From positions 62,001-126,000 of the forward strand of contig QEVO01000008.1 of NCBI GenBank assembly GCA_003577275.1: a stretch of 64,000 bases of DNA. Direction: 5' to 3'. Every line of letters starts with the position of its first letter. Position 1 is the first letter of the stretch. This document shows positions 17,618 through 26,306 of this stretch, piece after piece. The DNA comes from Pseudomonadota bacterium (GTDB lineage: Bacteria > Pseudomonadota > Alphaproteobacteria > Sphingomonadales > Govanellaceae). Under the pieces are notes generated by a model. The model had not been told where the DNA came from and made no database searches. It saw only the letters and a list, made by a program, of their open reading frames with translations. The position numbers were made by a program, and so were the translations under genes.

Positions 17618-17630
17618 GCGGCTTGGCCGC
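17618..17630. terminator. Small hairpin between convergent SDR and GntR genes
   Basis: GCGGC-TTG-GCCGC with a following short T-run on the plus strand lies at the 3' ends of both genes. The stem is only 5 bases, so this is a weak terminator candidate. Confidence 0.3.
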
Positions 17631-17631
17631 T

Positions 17632-18333
17632 TTAGGGCATTTTTTCCGCAATATGCGTTCCAACTCTTTTGACATGCCGCGAGGCCAATGCCGCCGCCAA
17701 TTGTTCATCTTGCGCCATGACCGCTTCGAGAATAGCTGCATGTTCGCGCCAGGTCGCCAACGCCGTTCCTTCAGCATCGGAGGAGAACAGCCAGTAAGTC
17801 CTATCGCGCAGGGATTTGGCGAACTCAGCAAGGTATCGGTTTTTGCTCGCGGTTGCTAATGTGGAATGAAAATCCTTATTTATAACCCGTAACCTGCTCA
17901 GATCGTTATCATTGGCCGCCTGATTTCCCTGATTAAGCAGGGCCTGAAGCTGCTCACGTATCTCAGGCGTGCAGTCCCGCGCCACATTGCGCGCGCATAT
18001 TGCTTCAAGTTCTGCACGCAATTCAATAATTTCCCTCAGTTCATCGGTGGACAGAAGAGGAATGCGTGCGCCCTTTCTCGGGTTGATTTCCACCAACCCC
18101 TCATGCGACAGCACTCTTAGCGCTTCACGAATGGGAATCCGCGAAACCCCAAATAGTTCGGCCAGTTTTGCCTCGGGAAGCCGTTCGCCAAGCTTGAACT
18201 GCCCTTGCAGTATGGCCTGACGCAGGGCGTCGATGATGAGATCATTGAGCGATTGATGAGCGCGGCCAATTCTAACCCAAGGGCCAAACGTATCTTGCTG
18301 AGGAAGGGGCGCGTCTGGCTTTTTCTTTTTCAT
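17632..18333 (-). CDS. GntR family regulator, FCD domain; likely regulator of region 3
   Basis: The protein (233 aa) has a GntR winged helix (about 27-95: LAELFGVSRIPIREALRVL) and an FCD effector domain that keeps its metal histidines (NKDFHSTL, WREHAAIL, ASRHVKR), so it should bind a carboxylate. It diverges from a TonB receptor. The gap between them holds several GTATAC-type sites, and the same 15-base motif recurs before the ThDP enzyme, the FAD/Rnf operon and the permease. TNGTATACNA-like palindromes are typical GntR/FCD operators, so this protein is the best local candidate for the shared regulator. Binding is not proven. Confidence 0.9.
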   Translation of the reverse strand: MKKKKPDAPLPQQDTFGPWVRIGRAHQSLNDLIIDALRQAILQGQFKLGERLPEAKLAELFGVSRIPIREALRVLSHEGLVEINPRKGARIPLLSTDELREIIELRAELEAICARNVARDCTPEIREQLQALLNQGNQAANDNDLSRLRVINKDFHSTLATASKNRYLAEFAKSLRDRTYWLFSSDAEGTALATWREHAAILEAVMAQDEQLAAALASRHVKRVGTHIAEKMP

Positions 18334-18933
18334 GCTCTAGGTTTCCAGATTCCAAACATATGTCCAGTAAGCTTGCCGCGTCGGGCGACATCCGCCATGG
18401 CGGAAGAGCATTGCGACTTCCGCCAAGGTGGAGGCCACCTGTTATTGTCATGGATTTTCAATCTACAACGTCGGCAACAACGCAGCAAGTATACATGAAG
18501 CAACCGGTTTGTATATTATAAGTAGTATTAAATATAAATATAAAAATATAAAAAAGAGATTTTATCCATGAACGCAAAAGCGAACCCCGCTCCGCGTCTG
18601 AAGCCGGCGAAAAATCCCTTGACAGGACGTTAATTTGTATACAGCATACAGAATACTCAATATCGACTCTGGTTCATGATGTTGGGTGCGAGCCTAAATG
18701 GCTTCGGGAGGCATTCATCTTGTCCGCCCACGTATAAGGGCGAATGAATGCGAGATAGGGGGATTGGGAATTGAGGGAAATAGCCATATAAGATACGCGC
18801 CGCTGCTCATTATTAGAGTGGCGGCGACGGCCTAGCTATATGACTTGGCGATGGGCGGTCCCGCCTAATAATCGTCCAAGCTATTTCACCTTGGTGACTA
18901 AGCCCGCAAATTATATACAGGGAGCAAACGAAT
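18334..18933. other. 600-base divergent control region with structured leader
   Basis: No gene is supported here. GTATAC-type sites occur at 18489-18498 (AGTATACATG) and 18508-18518 (TTGTATATTA) near the gntR promoter, and a full motif lies at 18635-18649. Downstream, about 280 bases before the receptor ATG contain three stems: GCATTCAT/ATGAATGC (18711-18718 with 18744-18751), CGCCC/GGGCG nested inside (18725-18729 with 18738-18742), and CGCCGC/GCGGCG (18798-18803 with 18821-18826). I do not recognise a known riboswitch class, and no cobalamin-type box was seen. Confidence 0.5.
18619..18649 (+). promoter_or_regulatory. TTGACA promoter element overlapping GntR-type operator
   Basis: TTGACA at 18619-18624 is a perfect -35 box. 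The operator TTGTATACAGCATAC (18635-18649) lies where the spacer and -10 would be, so binding would block RNA polymerase. The -10 itself is weak. The element points to the TonB receptor at 18934. Confidence 0.5.
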
Positions 18934-21573
18934 ATGCCGTCAGCAAAAACGAGCGTAAATTCTAGAAAATATGCGAAAAATACTTTTCGGGGGTCTGTTT
19001 CCAGTCAGGCCTTGATACTTTCCTTAACGAGCGTCTTTATCGGCGCGCCTCAAGTCTCGGCGCAGCAAGTGGCGAGCAGTGATGACAACTTGAATGTTGA
19101 GGAAGTGGTCGTTACGGGTTCGCGGCGCGCCACCAGGTCCGCGGCGGACGTTCCGGCGCCGGTCGACATTATCGGCGTCGAACAGTTAACGCAGCAGGGA
19201 AGTTCGGATACCTCCGATCTGCTCAGAACAATTATTCCATCCCTCAACATTGGCGATAATCCACTAAGCGGCACGTCTACCTCCATACGGCCGGCAACCT
19301 TGCGCGGCCTCTCGCCTGACCATGCATTGGTGCTCGTCAATGGCAAGCGCCGCCATCGTGCGGCGGATATCGCCACGTTTTCCGGCGGCATTACGGATGG
19401 CTCGCAGGGACCAGACCTGTCCAATATTCCGGCAATCGCCATAAAACAGGTTCAGGTGCTGCGGGATGGCGCGGCGGCTCAGTATGGCTCTGACGCTATC
19501 GCCGGCGTCATCAATTTCATCATGAGCGACGAGCGCGAGGGCGGTCGGCTGGAAGCCAAAGTCGGCAGCACCTATGAAGGCGATGGCGATAACTATCAAG
19601 TCGCCGGCACGTGGGGCGCGCCACTGGGCGAAAGCGGGTTTGTGCGGTTTAGCGGCGAATTCCGCGAGAATGATCTGACCACACGCGCCGTTCAGCGTGG
19701 CGACGCCGCGGCGCTGATTGCCGCCGGCAACACCGATGTTCCTGATCCGGCTACCCGGTTTGGGACGCCTAAAATCAGCGACGATATCAAGACCTTCGTC
19801 AATTTGGCTGTCGAAGCGGGCGAGAACAGCGAGTTCTATGCGTTTGGCGGCTACGCGTCGCGCCGCACCCAAAGCGATTTCTTCTACAGAAACCCCGAAG
19901 GTCGTTTTGGCGTGTTTACCGACAATGACGATGGCGGTAATTACCTGATTGGCGATATGACGCCAAATGATGGGGTGACCTGCGATGGCGGCATCGACTT
20001 CGGCGGCACCGGGGTGGTTAATGATCCGATTGCCGTCGGATCTGCGGATGCCGCGGCGCGACTTACCGCTATTTTCGCCGACCCCAATTGCTTTTCCGCT
20101 CTTGAAGTCTTCCCTGGCGGCTACACGCCCTTCTTCGGCAGCCACGTAACGGATGTTTCAGGAGCCTTTGGTCTACGCGGCAAGTTCGATAATGGCCTTA
20201 CCTATGATATCAGCCTTAATGCGGGTCGCAGCAAGATCAAATTCGATGTCAGCAATGTTCTTAATCCCAGCATGGGATCGTTATCGCCGACTGATTTCAA
20301 CGATATTGGCGCCCGCGTACAGTCGGAACGGAACTTCAATGCCGACTTTTCCTATGGCGTTGATGTAGGATTCGCCTCTCCGCTTAATATTGCAGCCGGT
20401 GTGGAATGGCGCAGGGAAAGGTTCGAGATTGTTACCGGCGAACCTTCTTCCTTTGAGCCTGGGGTGCTGGGGGATCAGGGTTTCTTGATTGGGGAAGAGG
20501 CGCTCCCTGGCTTTTCGCCCTCGATTGCCGGCGCGTTCTCTCGTAGCAATAAATCTATTTACCTCGACCTTGAAGCCGATGTCATCGAAGACTTGGTTAT
20601 TGGGGCGGCGGTTCGCTATGAAGACTTTACTGACTTCGGTAGCAAAACCACTTATAAAGTGTCCGGTCTATACCATGTGACGAATGAGTTCGGAATTCGT
20701 TCTACCTATGCCACGGGCTTTCATGCGCCGACGCCCGGTCAGCAGAACTTCAGCGCTCTTACCACGGAAATTAACGCTGAAGGCAGCTTAATCGAGTCGG
20801 GCGTGATCCCGCCGACGAGCCCGGTCGCCATGGCGGTTGGGGGCAGTCAGCTTCAACCAGAAACCTCCAAGAGCTTTACCGTCGGCGCGGTTTATGGAAC
20901 TAATTGGATCAATGTGACATTGGACTTCTATGTCATTAAGATGGATGATCGCATTACCCAGTCCGCAAGCCATGTTCTTACGGATGAGCAGCGTGCGGAA
21001 TTGATCGCCGAAGGGTTCTTTGCCGCAAGCGGCCTGGGTACTTTCCGGTTCTTTACCAATGACTTCTCATCGACAACCAAGGGCATTGATTTGGTTGCCT
21101 CCATGCCGATTGAGCTGACGAGTACCGGCACCAGTGAGATCAGCCTCGCTGTAAACTGGACCAAGACAAATGTGACGTCATTTGATCCAACTGATCCCGA
21201 CGAGCTGCTAAGCCAGACCCGCGTTACTCAGTTGGAAAAGAACAATCCAAGGTGGCGGGGCAATATAACATTCATACACAACGAAGATAAGTGGCGTGGT
21301 CTGGTTCGCGTAAACTACTACGGAAAGTTCACGGAGCTTCATGTGAACGCTGGCTCTCTTCGTATCGAAGCTGGTTCTGAAATAACCGTTGATACCGAAT
21401 TTGGCGTATACGTTCTACAAGATGTAGAGTTTGTTGTAGGCGCGCAAAACCTTTTCAATAATTTCCCGGATAGAAATCCATGGGACTTCATCGTAGGCTC
21501 CAAGTATCCGACGACCTCTCCGTCGGGAATTAATGGAGGAATGTACTACGCCAAACTGCGTTATGCCTTCTGA
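18934..21573 (+). CDS. TonB-dependent outer-membrane receptor
   Basis: The protein (879 aa) has an N-terminal signal peptide ending near residue 44 (VSAQQ), a TonB box (EEVVVTGSR, about 55-63), a plug domain (about 65-200, with GLSPDHALVLVNGKRRHR and the VLRDGAAAQYGSDAIAGVIN signature) and a C-terminal beta-barrel ending in an aromatic residue (LRYAF). It imports a scarce or bulky compound across the outer membrane using TonB energy. The plug type with GxxSDAIAGVIN is common among receptors for organic substrates in alphaproteobacteria. The upstream GntR-type operator ties it to the ThDP, Rnf and permease genes. Confidence 0.92.
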   Translation: MPSAKTSVNSRKYAKNTFRGSVSSQALILSLTSVFIGAPQVSAQQVASSDDNLNVEEVVVTGSRRATRSAADVPAPVDIIGVEQLTQQGSSDTSDLLRTIIPSLNIGDNPLSGTSTSIRPATLRGLSPDHALVLVNGKRRHRAADIATFSGGITDGSQGPDLSNIPAIAIKQVQVLRDGAAAQYGSDAIAGVINFIMSDEREGGRLEAKVGSTYEGDGDNYQVAGTWGAPLGESGFVRFSGEFRENDLTTRAVQRGDAAALIAAGNTDVPDPATRFGTPKISDDIKTFVNLAVEAGENSEFYAFGGYASRRTQSDFFYRNPEGRFGVFTDNDDGGNYLIGDMTPNDGVTCDGGIDFGGTGVVNDPIAVGSADAAARLTAIFADPNCFSALEVFPGGYTPFFGSHVTDVSGAFGLRGKFDNGLTYDISLNAGRSKIKFDVSNVLNPSMGSLSPTDFNDIGARVQSERNFNADFSYGVDVGFASPLNIAAGVEWRRERFEIVTGEPSSFEPGVLGDQGFLIGEEALPGFSPSIAGAFSRSNKSIYLDLEADVIEDLVIGAAVRYEDFTDFGSKTTYKVSGLYHVTNEFGIRSTYATGFHAPTPGQQNFSALTTEINAEGSLIESGVIPPTSPVAMAVGGSQLQPETSKSFTVGAVYGTNWINVTLDFYVIKMDDRITQSASHVLTDEQRAELIAEGFFAASGLGTFRFFTNDFSSTTKGIDLVASMPIELTSTGTSEISLAVNWTKTNVTSFDPTDPDELLSQTRVTQLEKNNPRWRGNITFIHNEDKWRGLVRVNYYGKFTELHVNAGSLRIEAGSEITVDTEFGVYVLQDVEFVVGAQNLFNNFPDRNPWDFIVGSKYPTTSPSGINGGMYYAKLRYAF

Positions 21574-21619
21574 TCGACGGGCTCTATTGTACTAGTACCC
21601 CGCTTGAAACTTCCTCGTC

Positions 21620-21662
21620 GGGCGCTTGGTCGAAATCATATATACCAAGCGCCCATTTTTTT
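21620..21662 (+). terminator. Rho-independent terminator after TonB receptor
   Basis: GGGCGCTTGG (21620-21629) pairs perfectly with CCAAGCGCCC (21645-21654) across a 15-base loop, and a run of T follows at 21656-21662. It should end the receptor transcript, so the next gene needs its own promoter or read-through. Confidence 0.88.
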
Positions 21663-21727
21663 GTATTTATGCAAAGCCCGATGGCGTAACAATATGTAAG
21701 GATCGTTGTGCCGCTAAAAAGCTTGTC

Positions 21728-22489
21728 ATGTTAGACCCCGTATTTGAGATTATAGCATCAACAGAATGGGATATGCTGCTCATCGGATCCTTAGCCGTAC
21801 TGGTGGGATCGATTGTTCAGGGAGCATCCGGTCTGGGATTGGGGATGGTGGCGGCGCCGGTGCTTATCCTTATTGATCCGCGGTTTGTGCCGGGCCCTTT
21901 GCTGATGCTCTCTTTTGCCGTATCGTCAATGATGGTATGGCGTGAGTATCGTCGAGTGGACGTGCGGGGACTGTGCTTTGCCCTTACCGGACGCATCCCA
22001 GGCAATCTATTGGCTGGAATGACCATTGCCATGATCCCGCAATCGGTTTATGGCATCGTGTTCGGTACGCTCGTTCTGGCTGCGGTGGCGCTGACGTCGT
22101 CGGGACTTAAGTTCATGCCCACCCCGCGCAATCTGTTTTCCGCAGGTGTTGCTTCCGGCTACATGGGGACGTTGACGTCCGTCGGCGCGCCGCCCATTGC
22201 GTTGGCCTATCAGCACGGCGCTGCCGCCACCATTCGCGCCACCTTGGCTGCTTTTTTCATGATCAGTTCGGCCCTATCTATCTTGACTCTCCACTACTTT
22301 GGGCGTTTCGATTATGATGAATCTGTCTTTAGCCTTTTGTTCGTAGCGCCTCTTGCTCTGGGGTTCTGGATTTCCAATTCCCTGGTTAGACTGATGAAGG
22401 AACGTCATGTTCGATATGCGATACTTGGTTTGTCAGGGGTGTCTTCGGTTATTCTTATCCTGCGCTCTACCTATACGCTGATTAACTGA
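21728..22489 (+). CDS. TauE/SafE family membrane transporter
   Basis: The protein (253 aa) is a multi-spanning membrane protein (about 7-8 segments) with the two half-repeats of the TauE/SafE (DUF81) family: GSIVQGASGLGLGMVAAPVL near residue 25 and SGYMGTLTSVGAPPIAL near 140. Family members export sulfite, sulfoacetate or other organic anions. ATG 21728 gives the family-like N-terminus, while a longer frame from 21626 would begin inside the terminator. It is followed by an SDR after 20 bases. No sulfonate-degrading enzyme is nearby, so the cargo is unknown. Confidence 0.82.
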   Translation: MLDPVFEIIASTEWDMLLIGSLAVLVGSIVQGASGLGLGMVAAPVLILIDPRFVPGPLLMLSFAVSSMMVWREYRRVDVRGLCFALTGRIPGNLLAGMTIAMIPQSVYGIVFGTLVLAAVALTSSGLKFMPTPRNLFSAGVASGYMGTLTSVGAPPIALAYQHGAAATIRATLAAFFMISSALSILTLHYFGRFDYDESVFSLLFVAPLALGFWISNSLVRLMKERHVRYAILGLSGVSSVILILRSTYTLIN

Positions 22490-22509
22490 TCTGTCAGAGG
22501 GTCGCCGTT

Positions 22510-23289
22510 ATGTCGGATACATATTCCAGGGTTATTCTGGTGACTGGGGCGTCAAGCGGCATTGGCGCGGCGGTCTGTCGCCGCCTTGCAGGCCCAAGGA
22601 TTGTCTTGGCGATGCAAGGTCGGGGGGGAGGTGAGGACAGCAGCAAGCGTGCTCCAATGGAAGCGTTAGCCGCTCAACTGCGGGAAAGCTGCGCGGTCGT
22701 TGAAACTTTCTATGGTGACCTCGGGCAGGATGGATATGCGACCTCTTTGATTGCACAGATCATATCACGCTTTGGGCGGCTGGATCAGATCGTCAGCAAC
22801 GCGGGCTTTGCTGATCGCGCGTTATTGGGCGAGGCGCAACGCTCCATCCTGGACCGATCCTATAGGGTCATGACGGGAGCGTTTTTCGATCTGGCCACAG
22901 CGGCGATGGAGGCTTTGCGGTCATCGGATTGCGGGCGGGTCGTCGCCATCAGTTCGTTTGTGGCGCATGTATATGCGCCCGGCCGCCTTTTTCCGGTAAC
23001 GGCGGCGGCAAAGGCGGCGGTCGAGGCGCTGGCCAAATCTCTGGCTGTGCAACTGGGGCCTTACGGCGTGACGGTTAATTGCGTCGCTCCCGGTTACACC
23101 CGCAAGGATGCGGGCGCTCACCGGGCAATTCCTGAATCAAAATTGATGGAAATGGCGGCGCTCGCGGCTACCGGCCGCATTGCGGAGCCGGAGGACATAG
23201 CGGCGGCTGTCGCTTTTCTTTTATCCGCCGAGGCGCGGCAGATCACCGGGCAGGTGCTGCGGGTGGACGGCGGGTTGGGGATTTCATAA
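22510..23289 (+). CDS. SDR-fold protein with the catalytic Tyr replaced by Thr
   Basis: The protein (259 aa) keeps the SDR cofactor motif TGASSGIG (near 12-19), SNAG (near 96-99), the active-site serine (AISSFV) and the C-terminal VDGG. The YxxxK pair, however, reads Thr-Ala-Ala-Ala-Lys (codons acg gcg gcg gca aag at 23009-23023), and the Ser-to-Thr distance is two residues longer than normal. It may be a cofactor-binding regulator, use a nearby Tyr in HVYAPGR, or have altered chemistry. It is paired with the TauE gene, 20 bases upstream. Confidence 0.8.
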   Translation: MSDTYSRVILVTGASSGIGAAVCRRLAGPRIVLAMQGRGGGEDSSKRAPMEALAAQLRESCAVVETFYGDLGQDGYATSLIAQIISRFGRLDQIVSNAGFADRALLGEAQRSILDRSYRVMTGAFFDLATAAMEALRSSDCGRVVAISSFVAHVYAPGRLFPVTAAAKAAVEALAKSLAVQLGPYGVTVNCVAPGYTRKDAGAHRAIPESKLMEMAALAATGRIAEPEDIAAAVAFLLSAEARQITGQVLRVDGGLGIS

Positions 23290-23323
23290 TGCGAATAAGA
23301 ACGGGAATCGACGTTAGCTTACG

Positions 23324-24256
23324 TTAGAACTGGAATCTTGCGTTCAGAAACTTTTCGATTGCCTCGGCGACCTTATCCGGCTGATCTACCGCCACGAAAT
23401 GCCGCGCATCGTGAATCAGGGTAATTTCTACGTCCGGGATGGCTTGCAGCATATGGGCGTAGAAAGCGCGGATATCAGCGTCAGGCAAACCATTTTTATA
23501 GGAATTGGTTGCGACCACCGCCAGTACTGGCGCTTTGAGGAGATGCAATTGAGGCCTTAAGTCGACCGGCAGCATTTCCATGACGTATTGCGCCACTGCT
23601 GCGGGATCGCTGACAATCACCCGTTCGGTGATGGCATCCACCTTGGCCGGGTCGGTGATTCGGGTGGATAGAAAATTATGCATGGCGGCCTTGAATGTTT
23701 CAGGCGTCTTGTTTCTGCCCAGTTCGTTGGCGAGCTTTTCAGCGGCGGCCTGGCGTTCAGCAGCATCGGCATCGGCAAGTTTTGAGAACACGGGAAATCC
23801 GTCTAGCGCGATCACGCCGCCAATTTCCTCTGGCGCATCAACGCCGATTCGATAGGCAATGAAAGCGCCCAGACTGTGGCCAATCAACACGGGCCGCTCC
23901 AGCTTCTCTTCCCGGATTAAACGGCGAATGTCCCGCACTACTTTGTCAATGATGGGACTTGGTTGCGACGGCAAGCCGCTGAAGCCCGCGAGCGTCAGAG
24001 CGTAAACTTTATGCGTAATACTGAAACGTCGCACCATATCATCCCAGGCCCATGCCCCACTGGCGAGGCCGGGAATGAAAATCAGGGGAATTGGGCCTTG
24101 GCCATGGATTTCAGCGCGAACCGCACCCTTATGCCAGGCGGCGCTGTCGGGTTCACCCTGTTTATTGGATAGTCTTGCGTGATGATCCATGGCTTTTGCT
24201 CCCGTAACCGCGGGTTGGAGAAGGATAAAAATCAGCAGTGCGATAAGTTTTTTCAC
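23324..24256 (-). CDS. Secreted alpha/beta hydrolase
   Basis: The protein (310 aa) begins with a clear Sec signal peptide (KKLIALLIFILLQPAVTGAKA, cleavage near 22; periplasmic). It then has an alpha/beta hydrolase core with oxyanion region IPGLASGAW (61-69), nucleophile Ser128 in GHSLG, and a late histidine in DARHFVAVDQP as catalytic base. It could hydrolyse an ester or lactone of the compound imported by the TonB receptor. It converges on the SDR gene and is transcribed toward it, with its own promoter in the gap at 24257-24492. Confidence 0.82.
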   Translation of the reverse strand: MKKLIALLIFILLQPAVTGAKAMDHHARLSNKQGEPDSAAWHKGAVRAEIHGQGPIPLIFIPGLASGAWAWDDMVRRFSITHKVYALTLAGFSGLPSQPSPIIDKVVRDIRRLIREEKLERPVLIGHSLGAFIAYRIGVDAPEEIGGVIALDGFPVFSKLADADAAERQAAAEKLANELGRNKTPETFKAAMHNFLSTRITDPAKVDAITERVIVSDPAAVAQYVMEMLPVDLRPQLHLLKAPVLAVVATNSYKNGLPDADIRAFYAHMLQAIPDVEITLIHDARHFVAVDQPDKVAEAIEKFLNARFQF

Positions 24257-24369
24257 GGCTCCTGCCCTATTTGAGGCGAGGATAAGACGCCCGGACGCCC
24301 CTTCCTACCGGGTTGCGGCGCCAAGAGCCTTGAATTTTCTCCTTGATATTGCTATTTACCATCAATAAA

Positions 24370-24384
24370 GCATACAGTATACAA
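24370..24384 (+). promoter_or_regulatory. GntR-type operator before the ThDP enzyme
   Basis: GCATACAGTATACAA matches the sites at 18635 (other strand), 34543 and 43280. It lies 109 bases before the ThDP enzyme ATG and 114 bases before the divergent hydrolase, so it could serve both. A TTGATA/TAAAGC pair (24343 and 24366, 17-base spacing) is a possible promoter just upstream. Confidence 0.6.
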
Positions 24385-24492
24385 TAAATACCGCAGCGGG
24401 CCCAATTCGCCATCACGAGCCTGTCGTTTGGCATTCACCGCGGCCGGAGCTGCGATCGCGGAAAACGTCATCGGTAAAGTGGATGGGTTTTT

Positions 24493-26256
24493 ATGAGCAT
24501 ACCGAAAACACGGGCAAAACAGGCTCGCTTGGCGGAGAGTACAGAGGCTCCCGGCGCCAGGGAAAATAGGATAAGCGGCAGCGTCGCCGCCGTTTCAATG
24601 CTTCAGGAGTTTGGCGTTAAGCATATTTTCGGGGTCTGCGGGGATACCAGCCTGCCGTTCTATGACGCCTTAAGGAGCGTTGGAAACAGCATTCGCCACG
24701 TCCTTGCCAGGGACGAACGCAGCGCCGCCTATATGGCGGATGTTTATGCCCGCATCACCGGCAGGGTCGGGGTTGTGGAAGGTCCGAGCGGCGCCGGCGC
24801 AACTTACATGCTGCCCGGCATTGTCGAAGCTCAGGGCACCACCATTCCGGTGCTGGCGATTACCTCGGACATTCCCGTCACCGGCAGGGACAAGTTTGTT
24901 CTCACCGAGTGCGATCAGGAAAGTTTGTTTCGCCCTTTTACCAAATACACCCGGGTGGTTGAGCAGGCGACATGCATTCCCACGGCCTTTCGGGCGGCAT
25001 TCACCGCCATGACCTCCGGTACCCCGGGAACGGCGCACATTGGCCTTCCCTATGATGTTCTGAAGGCGGACTTGCCGGCCAACGATGTATGGGGCGATCC
25101 GGCCCTCAGTCAGTATCCGTCGCGGCCGCAACAGCCGGATGATGACAAATTGGAAGCCGCCGCGGAGCTGATCAGCAACAGCCACAGACCCATTATTATC
25201 ACCGGCGGCGGTACGCTGCATGCCAGAGCCAATCTGGAGCTCATTCAGCTTGCCGAGATTATCAACGCCCCCGTCGGCACCACCATCTCAGCCAAAGGAA
25301 CCATAGCGGAAACCCATGACCTCGCCCTTGGCACGATTGGCACCAACGGTTCGACTCCGGGGGCAAGGGATGCCGTTCGGGAAAGCGATCTTGTTATCTA
25401 TGTTGGCTGCCGCGTCGGTTCCGTGACGTCGGAAAAAGGCGCAAACCCGGTCAATGGCGAAAAGCCGATCATTCACATTGATATCGATCCGATCTGCATC
25501 GGCGCCAACTACAAAACCAATGTCGCCTTGCCGGGACACGCCAAACTCACGCTTGTGGCCCTGATAAAAAAACTGGAATCGCGGGCAGACCGCAGCGTGC
25601 GGAGCGGTTGGGGGCGCGAGGTGGTCCGCCGCGCCAAGGACATACGCCGCGCGTTGTTTATGAAGCACGCGGCCTCCAATGATGTCCCCATCTACCCGGA
25701 GCGTATCATCGCCGAAATGCAAAAAGCATTGCCCGATGATGTCATCGTGATCTCGGACCCAGGCACGCCAACGCCGTACCTGTGCGCCTTTTACGAAACG
25801 CGACAATCCGGCCGATCTTTCATTTTTCATCGCTTCCATGGCGGGCTTGGGTTCTCTCTGCCGGGGGTGGTTGGCGCTTACTTCGCCGCCCCGGGACGGA
25901 AGATCGTGGGCATCATGGGCGACGGCAGTTTTGGCTTTTCGTCCGGCGAGCTTGAAACCATTTCCCGCCTTAATCTGCCAGTGACGCTGATCGTGATCAA
26001 CAACGCCAGCTTCGGCTGGATCAAGGCGGGGCAGCAGCAAAGCTACGGCGGGCGCTTTTTCGGCGTGGACTTTTCGAAGTCCGATCACGCCGCCATTGCC
26101 TCGGCATATGGCCTGAAGACATGGAAGGTTGAACGTCCAGAGCAGCTGGCGAGCGCCTTTTCCAAAGCCATTGCATCAGCCGGTCCGACGCTGGTGGAAA
26201 TCATTACCCGTCCCCTGGAGCAATCCGAGGTGCCGGTAACTGCATATCTCGGATAA
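24493..26256 (+). CDS. Thiamine diphosphate-dependent enzyme, acetolactate synthase-like
   Basis: The protein (587 aa) has the three-domain layout of the acetolactate synthase/benzaldehyde lyase/oxalyl-CoA decarboxylase superfamily: pyrimidine-binding domain with Glu75 (RDERSAAY), a middle domain (about 215-370), and the PP domain with GDG 476-478 and NN 503-504. A 28-residue polar extension precedes the first domain. The reaction, cleavage or joining of 2-oxoacids, cannot be fixed from sequence. It does not look like sulfoacetaldehyde acetyltransferase. Preceded by the shared GntR-type operator and ended by a strong terminator, it is a single-gene transcript. Confidence 0.85.
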   Translation: MSIPKTRAKQARLAESTEAPGARENRISGSVAAVSMLQEFGVKHIFGVCGDTSLPFYDALRSVGNSIRHVLARDERSAAYMADVYARITGRVGVVEGPSGAGATYMLPGIVEAQGTTIPVLAITSDIPVTGRDKFVLTECDQESLFRPFTKYTRVVEQATCIPTAFRAAFTAMTSGTPGTAHIGLPYDVLKADLPANDVWGDPALSQYPSRPQQPDDDKLEAAAELISNSHRPIIITGGGTLHARANLELIQLAEIINAPVGTTISAKGTIAETHDLALGTIGTNGSTPGARDAVRESDLVIYVGCRVGSVTSEKGANPVNGEKPIIHIDIDPICIGANYKTNVALPGHAKLTLVALIKKLESRADRSVRSGWGREVVRRAKDIRRALFMKHAASNDVPIYPERIIAEMQKALPDDVIVISDPGTPTPYLCAFYETRQSGRSFIFHRFHGGLGFSLPGVVGAYFAAPGRKIVGIMGDGSFGFSSGELETISRLNLPVTLIVINNASFGWIKAGQQQSYGGRFFGVDFSKSDHAAIASAYGLKTWKVERPEQLASAFSKAIASAGPTLVEIITRPLEQSEVPVTAYLG

Positions 26257-26276
26257 GCAACCGAACCCCTGACTGG

Positions 26277-26306
26277 GCCTCCGCCTGCTGCGGAGGCTAT
26301 TTTTTT
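26277..26306 (+). terminator. Rho-independent terminator after ThDP enzyme
   Basis: GCCTCCGC and GCGGAGGC are perfect 8-base arms around CTGCT, followed by TATTTTTTT. The right arm overlaps the stop codon of the convergent LysR gene. Confidence 0.92.

Noticed and set aside
18650..18933. Cobalamin riboswitch before TonB receptor 1
   Set aside because: No B12-box or conserved core pattern was found in the leader despite the receptor context.
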